Shown here one piece after another: positions 8,344 through 16,516 of a DNA stretch of 50,571 bases. How positions within the stretch are numbered: position 1 is the first letter of the stretch; every line of letters begins with the position of its first letter. A program made the position numbers and the translations under genes. Origin of the DNA: Tomitella biformata AHU 1821 (GTDB lineage: Bacteria; Actinomycetota; Actinomycetes; Mycobacteriales; Mycobacteriaceae); assembly GCF_000524475.1 (NCBI RefSeq), contig NZ_BAVQ01000088.1, positions 1 through 50,571 of the forward strand, in the 5' to 3' direction. The notes beneath the pieces are model-generated. The model was given only the letters and a program-made list of their open reading frames with translations. It made no database searches and was not told where the DNA came from.

Positions 8344-9977
8344 TGCGGATCATGGCGCAGATGGCGATGGTGATGAACCTCGACAAGTGCATCGGGTGCC
8401 ACACCTGCTCGGTCACGTGCAAGCAGGTATGGACCAACCGCTCCGGGGCCGAGCACGTGTGGTTCAACAATGTCGAGACCCGCCCCGGCCAGGGCTACCC
8501 CCGCACCTACGAGGACCAGGAGCGCTGGAAGGGCGGCTGGACCCTGAACAAGAAAGGCCGCCTCAAGCTGAAGGCGGGCGGCCGCTTCCGGAACCTCGTC
8601 ACGATCTTCTCGAACCCCAACCTGCCCGGGTTCGAGGACTACTACGAACCGTGGACCTACGACTACGAGAACCTGACCACCGCCCCCGCCCAGGAGCATA
8701 TGCCAGTCGCCCGCCCGAAATCGCTGCTCACCGGCGAGGACACGAAGGTGACCTGGTCCTCGAACTGGGACGACAACCTCGCTGGGTCCGTGGAGAACAG
8801 CCACAACGATCCGATCCTCAAGCAGGTGGGCGACAAGATCAAGTTCGAGTACGAGCAGTCCTTCATGTTCTACCTGCCCCGAATCTGCGAGCACTGCCTC
8901 AACCCGTCCTGCGTCGCCTCCTGCCCCACCGGCGCGATCTACAAGCGGCAAGAGGACGGCATCGTGCTCGTCGACCAGGACCGCTGCCGCGGCTGGCGCC
9001 AGTGCGTGAGTGGTTGCCCGTACAAGAAGATGTACTTCAACCACAAGACCGGCAAGGTCGAGAAGTGCACGTTCTGCTATCCGCGCATCGAGATCGGTCA
9101 GCCCACGGTCTGCTCCGAGACGTGTGTCGGGCGATTGCGCTACCTCGGATTGATGCTCTACGACGCCGACGCGGTGCTCGAGGCCGCCTCCACCGAGGAC
9201 GACCACGACCTCTACGAGGCCCAGCGGAGCGTCTTTCTGGATCCGAACGACCCAGAGGTCGTCAAGGCCGCGCAAGAGGCGGACATCCCCGACGACTGGA
9301 TCGAGCACGCGCAGCGTTCACCCATCTGGGCGTTGATCAACACGTACAAGGTGGCGCTGCCGCTGCATCCGGAATACCGAACCATGCCGATGGTCTGGTA
9401 CATCCCGCCCCTGTCCCCTGTCGTCGACGCTGTCAGCGAGACCGGCCAGGACGGCGAGGCCCAGAACAACCTGTTCGCGGCCATCGACAGACTCCGGATC
9501 CCGATCGAGTACCTCGCGGGCCTGTTCACCGCTGGCGATACCGCTGTGGTGGACGGGGTGCTGCGCAAACTGGCGGCGATGCGTTCCTTCATGCGGGACA
9601 TCAATATGGGCTGGGAGACGGACGAATCGATTCCCGCGGCGGTCGGGATGACCGGCCAGGAAATGATCGACATGTACCGCCTGCTCGCGATCGCAAAATA
9701 CGATGAGCGATATGTGATCCCGCCGGCGCACTACGAGGATGCCCACAAGCTGGAGAACACGGCCACCGAGTGCTCGCTCGATGTGGACGGCGGCCCGGGG
9801 ATGGGCGGGATGGGCAGTCCAGAACCAGTCAGCTCGATCGCCGCTGATCCCGGCACTGGCAGTGCTGGTGGTGTCGACCGGCCCGAGGGCGTCCGGATCA
9901 ATCTGCTCAACTGGAGCGGGCAGGGCACTCCCGAGGGCCTTTTTCCGGACCAGCACGAGAATGGTTCGAGCTCATGA
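8343..9977 (+). CDS. narH: Respiratory nitrate reductase beta subunit NarH
   Basis: A 544-residue iron-sulfur subunit carrying electrons from NarI to NarG. Four cysteine groups are visible: C-I-G-C-H-T-C-S-V-T-C near residue 16, C-E-H-C-L-N-P-S-C-V-A-S-C-P, C-R-G-W-R-Q-C-V-S-G-C-P, and C-T-F-C-Y-P-R. The tryptophan in C-R-G-W is the known NarH substitution that makes the 3Fe-4S centre. The ATG at 8343 shares its A with the narG stop, so translation is probably coupled; the longer upstream frame is a shadow of narG. The ~50-residue C-terminal tail is Gly/Ser-rich. It overlaps narJ by ATGA. Confidence 0.97.
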   Translation: MRIMAQMAMVMNLDKCIGCHTCSVTCKQVWTNRSGAEHVWFNNVETRPGQGYPRTYEDQERWKGGWTLNKKGRLKLKAGGRFRNLVTIFSNPNLPGFEDYYEPWTYDYENLTTAPAQEHMPVARPKSLLTGEDTKVTWSSNWDDNLAGSVENSHNDPILKQVGDKIKFEYEQSFMFYLPRICEHCLNPSCVASCPTGAIYKRQEDGIVLVDQDRCRGWRQCVSGCPYKKMYFNHKTGKVEKCTFCYPRIEIGQPTVCSETCVGRLRYLGLMLYDADAVLEAASTEDDHDLYEAQRSVFLDPNDPEVVKAAQEADIPDDWIEHAQRSPIWALINTYKVALPLHPEYRTMPMVWYIPPLSPVVDAVSETGQDGEAQNNLFAAIDRLRIPIEYLAGLFTAGDTAVVDGVLRKLAAMRSFMRDINMGWETDESIPAAVGMTGQEMIDMYRLLAIAKYDERYVIPPAHYEDAHKLENTATECSLDVDGGPGMGGMGSPEPVSSIAADPGTGSAGGVDRPEGVRINLLNWSGQGTPEGLFPDQHENGSSS

Positions 9978-10630
9978 CGCCCCGGGTGCCCAAACTCAGG
10001 TTCACGCCGGACGAGCTCACTCGCACCTGGCAGGCCGCGTCGATTCTGCTGGACTACCCCGACGAGCAGCTAGTCTCTCGTCTCGACCTTCTGGCCGAGG
10101 TGGCCGCCAGTCTGCCCGCCAAAATTGGTCGCGGGCTGCAGGAGACCATCGAGAAGCTCCGATCCCAGCCTCCGCTCACCTCGCAGGCTAACTACGTGGA
10201 GACCTTTGACACCCGCAGACGGGGCTGTCTGTTTCTGACCTACTTCTCCAGTGGCGATACCCGCAAGCGCGGCTTGGCACTGCTCCGCATCAAGCAGGTC
10301 TACACCCGGGCGGGGCTGGTGCTCACCGATGACCAGTTGCCGGACCACCTGTGCGTCGTGCTCGAGTTCGCCGCGACCACCGACCAGGCAGCTGGCCTGA
10401 AGATGATCCTCGACAATCGCGCGGGCCTGGAGTTGCTGCGGTTGCACCTTGCGGAGACCGGGTCGCCGTGGTGGGGCGCGGTGGAGGCGGTGTGCGCCAC
10501 GCTGCCTGCGCTCAAGGGGAAGGACCACGAGGCCATCAAAATTCTCGCCGCAGAGGGGCCGGCGGACGAGCAGGTGGGCCTGAACCCCTACGGCGCCCCT
10601 GATCTTCTACCGATGCCCGGAGGATCGTGA
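9974..10630 (+). CDS. narJ: Nitrate reductase assembly chaperone NarJ
   Basis: A 218-residue TorD/DmsD-fold chaperone that inserts the molybdenum cofactor into NarG and is not part of the final enzyme. The central Y-V-E-T-F-D-T-R-R-R-G-C-L-F-L-T-Y motif and the nearby G-D-T-R-K-R-G are strongly conserved in NarJ, as is the D-Q-L-P-D-H-L segment. It begins at an ATGA overlap with narH and ends at a TGATG overlap with narI. Length is normal for actinobacterial NarJ. Confidence 0.95.
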   Translation: MTPRVPKLRFTPDELTRTWQAASILLDYPDEQLVSRLDLLAEVAASLPAKIGRGLQETIEKLRSQPPLTSQANYVETFDTRRRGCLFLTYFSSGDTRKRGLALLRIKQVYTRAGLVLTDDQLPDHLCVVLEFAATTDQAAGLKMILDNRAGLELLRLHLAETGSPWWGAVEAVCATLPALKGKDHEAIKILAAEGPADEQVGLNPYGAPDLLPMPGGS

Positions 10631-11379
10631 TGTCGGACCTATCTGTCGCGGACGTGTTCTTGTGGCTTATTTTGCCCTACGTATGCCTGACGATCTTTGT
10701 GCTCGGGCATATCTGGCGGTACCGGTATGACAAGTTCGGCTGGACCTCCCGATCGAGCCAGATGTATGAGAGCCGTATTCTTCGCTGGGCGAACCCGATG
10801 TTCCACTTCGGCATCCTGGCGGTCGTCGTTGGGCATGTGATGGGCCTCGGCGTCCCCCAGAGCTGGACCGACGCCATCGGAATCTCGGAGGGCCTCTACC
10901 ACTTCTTTGCCGTCTCGCTCGGCATCGTGGCGGGGGTGTTCACCATCGTCGGCCTCATCGGCCTGCTCTATCGCCGGCGCTTCACCAAGGCTGTGCTGGG
11001 CGCGACCACGTCAATGGACAAGATCATGTACCTCGCGCTCGCCGTGACTATCCTTGCCGGCCTGGTCAACACCGGGGCGGCCACTGTCAGCACCTATAAT
11101 TATCGCGAGGGCGTCTCGATCTGGTTCCGCAGCATCTTCTACTTCGTCCCACAGCCGGACATGATGGTCGGCGCTCCGATCAACTTCCAGATTCATGCGG
11201 TAGCCGGAATTCTGCTGTTCGCCCTGTGGCCGTTCACCCGCCTGGTGCATGTCTTCACAGCGCCGCTCAATTATCTGTTCCGCCCCTACATTCTCTATCG
11301 CGGACGCGATGACCACGAGGGATCGCGTGCGCGCCGCCGCGGCTGGGACAAGGTGGACACCATCCCGCGCCGCCGGTAG
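10630..11379 (+). CDS. narI: Respiratory nitrate reductase gamma subunit NarI
   Basis: A 249-residue membrane cytochrome b that oxidises quinol and passes electrons to NarH. Five hydrophobic segments can be seen, starting with F-L-W-L-I-L-P-Y-V-C-L. Histidines in G-H-I-W-R-Y, M-F-H-F-G-I-L, V-V-G-H-V and near the end (I-H-A-V and R-L-V-H-V-F) fit the two b-heme sites. A GTG at 10627 is possible, but the ATG at 10630 is 6 bases after GGAGG and overlaps the narJ stop. It closes the nar operon; the next gene begins only 39 bases later on the same strand. Confidence 0.95.
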   Translation: MSDLSVADVFLWLILPYVCLTIFVLGHIWRYRYDKFGWTSRSSQMYESRILRWANPMFHFGILAVVVGHVMGLGVPQSWTDAIGISEGLYHFFAVSLGIVAGVFTIVGLIGLLYRRRFTKAVLGATTSMDKIMYLALAVTILAGLVNTGAATVSTYNYREGVSIWFRSIFYFVPQPDMMVGAPINFQIHAVAGILLFALWPFTRLVHVFTAPLNYLFRPYILYRGRDDHEGSRARRRGWDKVDTIPRRR

Positions 11380-11418
11380 CCGGCCGCAGACGTCAGCTCG
11401 TTAGAAGGAGCATTAGCA

Positions 11419-12219
11419 GTGATGCCAGTCGCACATCAGAAAGCATCCGCACAGCCACCACAGCCACCACAGCCAGCTAACACGCCGCCGCATCCCCCGG
11501 GCTCGGTCATGGTCACGCTGCGCATCGCCCGGTTCAACCCCGAGGACGATAAGGGCGCGTATTGGGACACCTTCGAGGTGCCCACGCTGCCCACCGATCG
11601 CCTCCTGAACCTACTGCTCTACGCCAAGGGCTACCTCGACGGCACACTCACGTTCCGCCGCTCCTGCGCACACGGCGTCTGCGGATCCGACGCGATGCGC
11701 GTCAACGGCCTCAACCGGCTGGCCTGCAAGCTCCTGATGAAGGACATGCTCCCCAAGGATGGCAAGCCGGTCACCATCACTGTCGAGCCACTCAAGGCCC
11801 TGCCTGTGCTCAAGGACCTCGTCGTGGACATGGAGCCGTTCTTCGACGCCCACCGTGCGATCAAGCCCTACCTGATCAACTCGGGCCACGAGCCCACGCG
11901 CGAGCGGATCCAGTCGGCACATGACCGGGCCCGCTTTGACGACACCACCAAGTGCATCCTGTGCGCGTGCTGCACCAGCTCGTGCCCCGTGTACTGGAAC
12001 GAGGGCAGCTACTTCGGCCCCGCGGCGTTCGTCAACGCGCACCGGTTCATCTTCGACAGCCGCGACGAGGGTGCCGCCGAGCGTCTCGATATCCTCAATG
12101 ACGTCGATGGCGTGTGGCGCTGCCGAACCACCTTCAACTGCACCGAGTCGTGCCCGCGCGGAATCAAGATCACCCAGGCGATCGCCGAGGTCAAACGCGC
12201 TCTGCTGTTCGCCCGCTAG
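11419..12219 (+). CDS. sdhB: Succinate dehydrogenase/fumarate reductase iron-sulfur subunit
   Basis: A 266-residue SdhB/FrdB-type protein. The N-terminal 2Fe-2S site is C-A-H-G-V-C-G-S-D ... L-A-C, with the aspartate also seen in E. coli SdhB. The C-terminal half has C-I-L-C-A-C-C-T-S-S-C-P (4Fe-4S) and C-R-T-T-F-N-C-T-E-S-C-P-R-G-I (3Fe-4S). The start is either GTG 11419 or ATG 11422; AGAAGGAG ends 8 bases before the GTG. No flavoprotein or membrane-anchor gene follows, so partners must be encoded elsewhere unless it works with another flavoprotein. Its position 39 bases after narI suggests co-expression with nitrate respiration, which is unusual. A run of P-P-Q near the N-terminus looks like a disordered extension. 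Confidence 0.92.
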   Translation: MMPVAHQKASAQPPQPPQPANTPPHPPGSVMVTLRIARFNPEDDKGAYWDTFEVPTLPTDRLLNLLLYAKGYLDGTLTFRRSCAHGVCGSDAMRVNGLNRLACKLLMKDMLPKDGKPVTITVEPLKALPVLKDLVVDMEPFFDAHRAIKPYLINSGHEPTRERIQSAHDRARFDDTTKCILCACCTSSCPVYWNEGSYFGPAAFVNAHRFIFDSRDEGAAERLDILNDVDGVWRCRTTFNCTESCPRGIKITQAIAEVKRALLFAR

Positions 12220-12375
12220 ACCTGATCGCGTCTTCAGAACGCACCATCGGGGCGGTCAACCACGGTCTCGGCCGAGCCCTACGGTGCCCGTGCACTGGCG
12301 CACCTAGAGCGTCCTTTCCAGATCACGCGCCCGGAGCCTCGTCAGGGCCGGCGTTATTGGCCAGTGGCGGCGGCG

Positions 12376-13857
12376 CTACTGACCGGCGGATGCGGCGACG
12401 CCGGCGCGGCGGCCGAAGAACGTGCCGTCGCCGAGCGAGGTGCCGCTGATGTAGCCCTGCGAGTGCAGGCCCGACGTGGCGCGGCCGGCCGCGAAGAGCC
12501 CGGGGATCGGGCCGCCGTCGAGGTCCAGGACGTGGCCGTCGACGGTGGTCCACAGGCCGCCGGTCGAGAACACCTCCGCCCCGCCGCCGCCGGTCCCCCC
12601 GTCGCCGTACTCCGGCGGGGCCATCCCCCGCCGGACGTCGATCGCGGCGAACGGCGACTGCAGCGGTCGCAGCCACCGCGAGGACTTGTGGAAGTAGGGG
12701 TCCTGGCCCTCGGCCGCGAAGCGGTTGTACTCGCCGACGGTGGTCTGCAGCGCCCCCTCTGGCATCCCGATCTCAAGCTCGAGCTCCGCGAGCGTCTCCG
12801 CGACGAAGTGCGGTTGCACGCCCCAGCGTTCGTCCTCCGGGACCTCCTCGTATGCCTGCTCGTCGAGGATGACCCACACCTTCAGGTTGTGCTTGTTGAG
12901 CGCGGCCACGCCGACCAGGCCCGGGTAGACGTCCTCGTTGATGAAGCGCTGGCCGACGCTGTCGACGATCATGCCGCGCACCATCATTCCCGGCACCAGG
13001 GAGATGCCGACCTGGGCGCCGGCCATGTTCTTGACCGCCGCGCCGACGGCCTGCGCCATCACGATGCCGCGGCCGTCGTCGCCGCCGTCGCTGTTGACGC
13101 CCAGGCCCACCAACCGCGGGGCGTGCTGCGCGAGCATGTCCTTGTTGTCGGCGAAGCCGCCGGTCGTGATGATCACGCCGCGCCGGGCGCGGTAGGCGAC
13201 AGTGTCGTTGAAGTGCCGTGCGACGACGCCGACGACCCGGCCGTCCTCGACTATCAGGCGCAGCGCGGTGGTGTCGGTGTGGACGGCGGCTGAGGTCTTG
13301 TCGACGGCCTCGCTGAGCGCAGCCATGAGGACCTTCCCGCCGAAGCCGTCCGACGTGACTCGATGCCCGCGCGGCGCCGGCTCGGCAATCTCGTTGAACG
13401 GATACGAGTTCTCCCCCATCCACATCAGGCCGTCGTCGGTGGGCGGCACCCATGTCGGGGAATCCCACAGCGAGGGCTTGAACGGCACGTCGTGGTCGAC
13501 GAGCCACTGGTAGTGCGCGCGGCTGTCGCGGCTGTAGAGGCCCACCTTCTCCTCGTCTGCGCCCGGGCCGAGCGCGGCGAGGAGGAACTTCTCCATGGCC
13601 TCGGCGGTGTCGTCGAAGCCGCACGCTTCCTGGATCGGGGTGCCGCCGCCGAGGTATACCTCGCCGCCCGAGAGGGCCGACGATCCGCCGCCGCCGCTCT
13701 GCCGTTCGAGGAGGATGACGTCGGACCCCGCCTCGACGGCGTCGAGTGCGGAGGCTGCTCCGGCGCAGCCGTAGCCGATGATCAGGACGTCCGTCTCATG
13801 GTCGTAGGTGGTGATCTCTGCGGCGTCGATCGGCGTGATGGGTACGCGTGGGCTCAT
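12376..13857 (-). CDS. FAD-dependent 3-ketosteroid dehydrogenase-like flavoprotein (KstD/Kst4D type)
   Basis: A 493-residue member of the fumarate reductase/3-ketosteroid dehydrogenase flavoprotein family. The FAD-binding N-terminus is D-V-L-I-I-G-Y-G-C-A-G-A-A-S-A with a glutamate in L-L-E-R about 20 residues later and a Gly/Ser-rich loop after it. The C-terminal FAD segment is G-L-F-A-A-G-R ... G-Y-I-S-G-T-S-L-G-D-G-T-F-F-G. From memory this ending resembles the 3-oxo-5alpha-steroid delta4-dehydrogenase branch more than classical KstD, which has Y-P-G-P-G there, so a delta4(5alpha) reaction is possible but unproven. The ATG at 13857 follows AGGAG. It is last in a minus-strand set after the SDR and SRPBCC genes. 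Confidence 0.75.
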   Translation of the reverse strand: MSPRVPITPIDAAEITTYDHETDVLIIGYGCAGAASALDAVEAGSDVILLERQSGGGGSSALSGGEVYLGGGTPIQEACGFDDTAEAMEKFLLAALGPGADEEKVGLYSRDSRAHYQWLVDHDVPFKPSLWDSPTWVPPTDDGLMWMGENSYPFNEIAEPAPRGHRVTSDGFGGKVLMAALSEAVDKTSAAVHTDTTALRLIVEDGRVVGVVARHFNDTVAYRARRGVIITTGGFADNKDMLAQHAPRLVGLGVNSDGGDDGRGIVMAQAVGAAVKNMAGAQVGISLVPGMMVRGMIVDSVGQRFINEDVYPGLVGVAALNKHNLKVWVILDEQAYEEVPEDERWGVQPHFVAETLAELELEIGMPEGALQTTVGEYNRFAAEGQDPYFHKSSRWLRPLQSPFAAIDVRRGMAPPEYGDGGTGGGGAEVFSTGGLWTTVDGHVLDLDGGPIPGLFAAGRATSGLHSQGYISGTSLGDGTFFGRRAGVAASAGQ

Positions 13858-13996
13858 AGGGTGCTCCTGGTCTCAAAACACTGGCGAGAGTTGCTTCACA
13901 CACGTTAGGGATCTGCCGCGATATCGCGAGAGCGGCTGCCGCGGAGCGGGAAAGAAGATTTCGGTGGTGGGGTGAGTCGGCACCGCGGGATCGCGG

Positions 13997-14488
13997 CTAC
14001 GACGCCTCGATGATCTGCTTGATCGCCTTCAGCGTCGTGGGTATCCCGGCCAGCGCGTCCTCGCGCCGCACCTCGAGCTGAGCGTCCGCGTCTTCTCCGA
14101 ACAGCTTCTCGAACAGTGTGAAGCCGGCAGGCTCGACGGCCCAAGATTCAGTCAGCGACGTGCCGTTTCCGTCGGGCGTGATGGCGTATGACCAGCGGAC
14201 CGCGTTGCCGGCGACCATCCAGGCGAACTCGGCGGGCTCCTCGGCCGCCACCACCTGCGACTGGGTTTCCCAGGACCGGCCGCCAGCCTCGTTTCGGCCG
14301 TGGAACCAGGCGCCCACCTCAGGGCGGGTCGCCGGCTCCTTCCACCAGCCCGCGCGGCAGACGGGACTCCACTCGCCGGTGCGCTCGACATCGGTCACGA
14401 CGTCCCACACCTGCTGAGGGGAGGCGTCGATATAGATCGACTCCGAGTGGGCGAAGCGAAGATTGTGTGCTGCTTGATTCGTTGTCAT
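13997..14488 (-). CDS. SRPBCC-family (START-like) protein
   Basis: A 163-residue START/polyketide-cyclase fold protein. The N-terminal S-I-Y-I-D-A-S-P-Q-Q-V-W-D-V-V-T-D strand-helix start is the usual signature of the family, and W-S-Y-A-I-T-P-D-G and the long C-terminal helix complete the fold. These proteins bind hydrophobic ligands; in a steroid cluster a ligand-carrier or accessory role is plausible but not shown. It starts 26 bases after the SDR gene stop and lies 139 bases before the flavoprotein, on the same strand, so the three are probably one transcript. Confidence 0.75.
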   Translation of the reverse strand: MTTNQAAHNLRFAHSESIYIDASPQQVWDVVTDVERTGEWSPVCRAGWWKEPATRPEVGAWFHGRNEAGGRSWETQSQVVAAEEPAEFAWMVAGNAVRWSYAITPDGNGTSLTESWAVEPAGFTLFEKLFGEDADAQLEVRREDALAGIPTTLKAIKQIIEAS

Positions 14489-14514
14489 GGCGCCTTACTG
14501 GGTGGGTTGTCTGG

Positions 14515-15195
14515 CTACCGCGGGTTCGGCCGCAGCACGATCTCCGTCGGGTGCGCGTCGAGCGGGGTGCGCACGGCATTGCCCACAGCCTGCGCCACGG
14601 TCACGGGCGAGAGGAAATCGTGGGGGTCGTACACCCCGCCCTCCGAGGCGACGATGGCTTCCTGCATCGGGGTGGCGATCCGCCCGGGGTGCACGGACGT
14701 CACCCGCAGGGTCGGCTCCTCCTGACGGAGCGCGTCGCCGAAGGCCCGCAGGGCGAACTTGCTCGCGGCATAGGACCCCCAGCCGGGGTTCGCGCGTAGG
14801 CCCGCGCCGGAATTGATCAGCACCACATGGCCTTTGGCGAGGCGCAGCGCGGGGAGGAGCAGCCGGGTCAGCTCCACCACGGCGAACAGGTTGACCTCCA
14901 TCGACGTGCGCCACTGGCCCAGGTCGGTGTCGGCGGTGGTGCCGAGCTCGCAGAAGCCGGCGTTGTGCACCAGCACGTCGAGGCGGTCGATGCGGGCGCA
15001 GGCCTGCGCGACCGCCTCGTGATCGGTCAGGTCCACCGGCCACGGAGCGGCGCCGAGCAGGCCCACCGACAGCGCGGCCAGCGCCTGCTGGTCGCGGCCG
15101 CCAAGTAGCACGTGGTGGTCGACGGCCAGATCCCGGCTGATCGCCGCGCCGAGCCCGCCGCTGGCGCCGGTCACGAGAGCTCGCAATTTCGTCAT
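14515..15195 (-). CDS. Short-chain dehydrogenase/reductase
   Basis: A 226-residue classical SDR. Cofactor motif T-G-A-S-G-G-L-G is at residues 9-16, N-A-G at 78-80, and the catalytic triad is Ser129, Tyr142 and Lys146 (Y-A-A-S-K). G-G-R-D after the second beta strand suggests NADP(H) preference. The frame extends far upstream as antisense to hsaA, but the ATG at 15195 gives the normal N-terminus. It would oxidise or reduce a hydroxyl/keto group, plausibly on a steroid ring or side chain given its neighbours. It is divergent from hsaA across a 108-bp region holding an IclR-type site. Confidence 0.85.
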   Translation of the reverse strand: MTKLRALVTGASGGLGAAISRDLAVDHHVLLGGRDQQALAALSVGLLGAAPWPVDLTDHEAVAQACARIDRLDVLVHNAGFCELGTTADTDLGQWRTSMEVNLFAVVELTRLLLPALRLAKGHVVLINSGAGLRANPGWGSYAASKFALRAFGDALRQEEPTLRVTSVHPGRIATPMQEAIVASEGGVYDPHDFLSPVTVAQAVGNAVRTPLDAHPTEIVLRPNPR

Positions 15196-15217
15196 GGTCC
15201 GAGGATAGGACGATCTT

Positions 15218-15234
15218 CTCCCGGTACGTGGGAG
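15218..15234. promoter_or_regulatory. Candidate IclR operator, site A (SDR/hsaA divergent region)
   Basis: CTCCC-N7-GGGAG, extending outward to a perfect 7-bp repeat TTCTCCC-N7-GGGAGAA (15216-15236). The same 17-bp architecture occurs at three other promoters of this cluster. It sits midway between the SDR start (15195) and the hsaA start (15304), so it could control both directions. Confidence 0.65.
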
Positions 15235-15303
15235 AACTTGTTCCTGCCGGGGACCGCGTCGGCGATTCTTGCGGAAAGGTATCCGATGGCGAGGAGTGGG
15301 TTG

Positions 15304-16485
15304 ATGGCGAACAAGGTTCTGGAGATCATCCGGGCGAACGCGGACGAGCTGCACGGCGAGGGGGCGAAGGCCGAGAAGCTGGGCAAGCTCACCGACCGCA
15401 CGGTGGAGATCATGCAGGAGGCGCAGACGATGCGCATGTTCCAGCCCGCCGAGTACGGCGGCCTCGAGTCCCGCCCGCGCGAGTTCGCGGAGGCCGTCAT
15501 GGAGCTCGCCGCGCTCGACCCCGCCGCCGGCTGGGTGATGGGCGTCGTCGGTGTGCACCCGTGGCAGCTCGCCTACAACGACCCGCGCGTGCGCGAGGAG
15601 GTCTGGGGCGAGGACAGCAGCATCTGGATGGCGTCGCCCTACATGCCGGGCGGGCTGGCCGTGCCGGTCGAGGGCGGCTACCAGTTCAGTGGGAAGTGGA
15701 GCTTCTCCTCCGGCACGGACCATTGCAAGTGGGTGTTCCTCGGCGGATTCCTCGCGAACGCCGACGGCACCATGGCGATGCCGCCGAAGATGGTCCACGT
15801 GATCATCCCGCGCAGCGAGTACGAGATCATCGAGGACTCCTGGGACGTCGTCGGCCTGCGCGGCACCGGCAGCAAGGACCTCGTCATCAAGGACACCTTC
15901 ATCCCCGAGTACCGGCTGATGACCTGGGACGACGTGGTTGAGGGTGTCGGCCAGGAGCGCTCCGGACGCACCGAGACGCTGTATAAGATGCCGTGGTCCA
16001 ACATGTTCCCGCTGGGCATCACCGCCGCCACCATCGGCATCTGTGAGGGCCTGCTCAAGCTGGCCAACGACTACCAGGCGGAGCGCATCGACGCGACCGG
16101 CCCGGCCCCCAGGGACGACCCGTACACGATGTACGAGATCGGCGAGGCCGCCGCAGACCTGCGCGCCGCCCGCGCGGAGCTGCTGGCCAACTCGGACTAC
16201 TTCTGGGACCTGACGGAGCGCGGCGAGAAGGCGGACTTCGAGCAGCGCGCCCAGGGCCGCGCCACCCAGGTGCGGGCCGCCTGGCGCGCCGTCCGCGCCG
16301 CGAACGAGATCTACGCCCGCTGCGGCGGCGGTGCGCTGCGCATGGACAAGCCGATGCAGCGCTACTGGCGCGACGCGCAGGCCGGGTTGCACCACGCCAT
16401 CCACGCGCCGGGGACCGTCTACCATGCGAGCGCACTCAGCACTCTCGGCGCGGACCCCAAGGGCCCGCTCCGCATGATGATCTAG
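15304..16485 (+). CDS. hsaA: HsaA-like flavin-dependent monooxygenase, oxygenase component
   Basis: A 393-residue acyl-CoA-dehydrogenase-fold monooxygenase of the HsaA group. The characterised enzyme hydroxylates the phenolic A ring of 3-HSA at C4, using reduced flavin from HsaB. Visible marks are the helical N-terminus, F-Q-P-A-E-Y-G-G-L, W-S-F-S-S-G-T-D-H-C-K-W in the flavin/substrate region, and G-L-R-G-T-G-S-K-D. Length equals HsaA. Start at ATG 15304 after GAGGAG (8 bases); ATG 15286 after GGAAAGG is an alternative adding six residues. hsaC follows after 31 bases. Substrate specificity could differ from the cholesterol-pathway enzyme. Confidence 0.85.
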   Translation: MANKVLEIIRANADELHGEGAKAEKLGKLTDRTVEIMQEAQTMRMFQPAEYGGLESRPREFAEAVMELAALDPAAGWVMGVVGVHPWQLAYNDPRVREEVWGEDSSIWMASPYMPGGLAVPVEGGYQFSGKWSFSSGTDHCKWVFLGGFLANADGTMAMPPKMVHVIIPRSEYEIIEDSWDVVGLRGTGSKDLVIKDTFIPEYRLMTWDDVVEGVGQERSGRTETLYKMPWSNMFPLGITAATIGICEGLLKLANDYQAERIDATGPAPRDDPYTMYEIGEAAADLRAARAELLANSDYFWDLTERGEKADFEQRAQGRATQVRAAWRAVRAANEIYARCGGGALRMDKPMQRYWRDAQAGLHHAIHAPGTVYHASALSTLGADPKGPLRMMI

Positions 16486-16516
16486 CACCGACCACCCGAT
16501 CTAGAAGGAGAGCACC

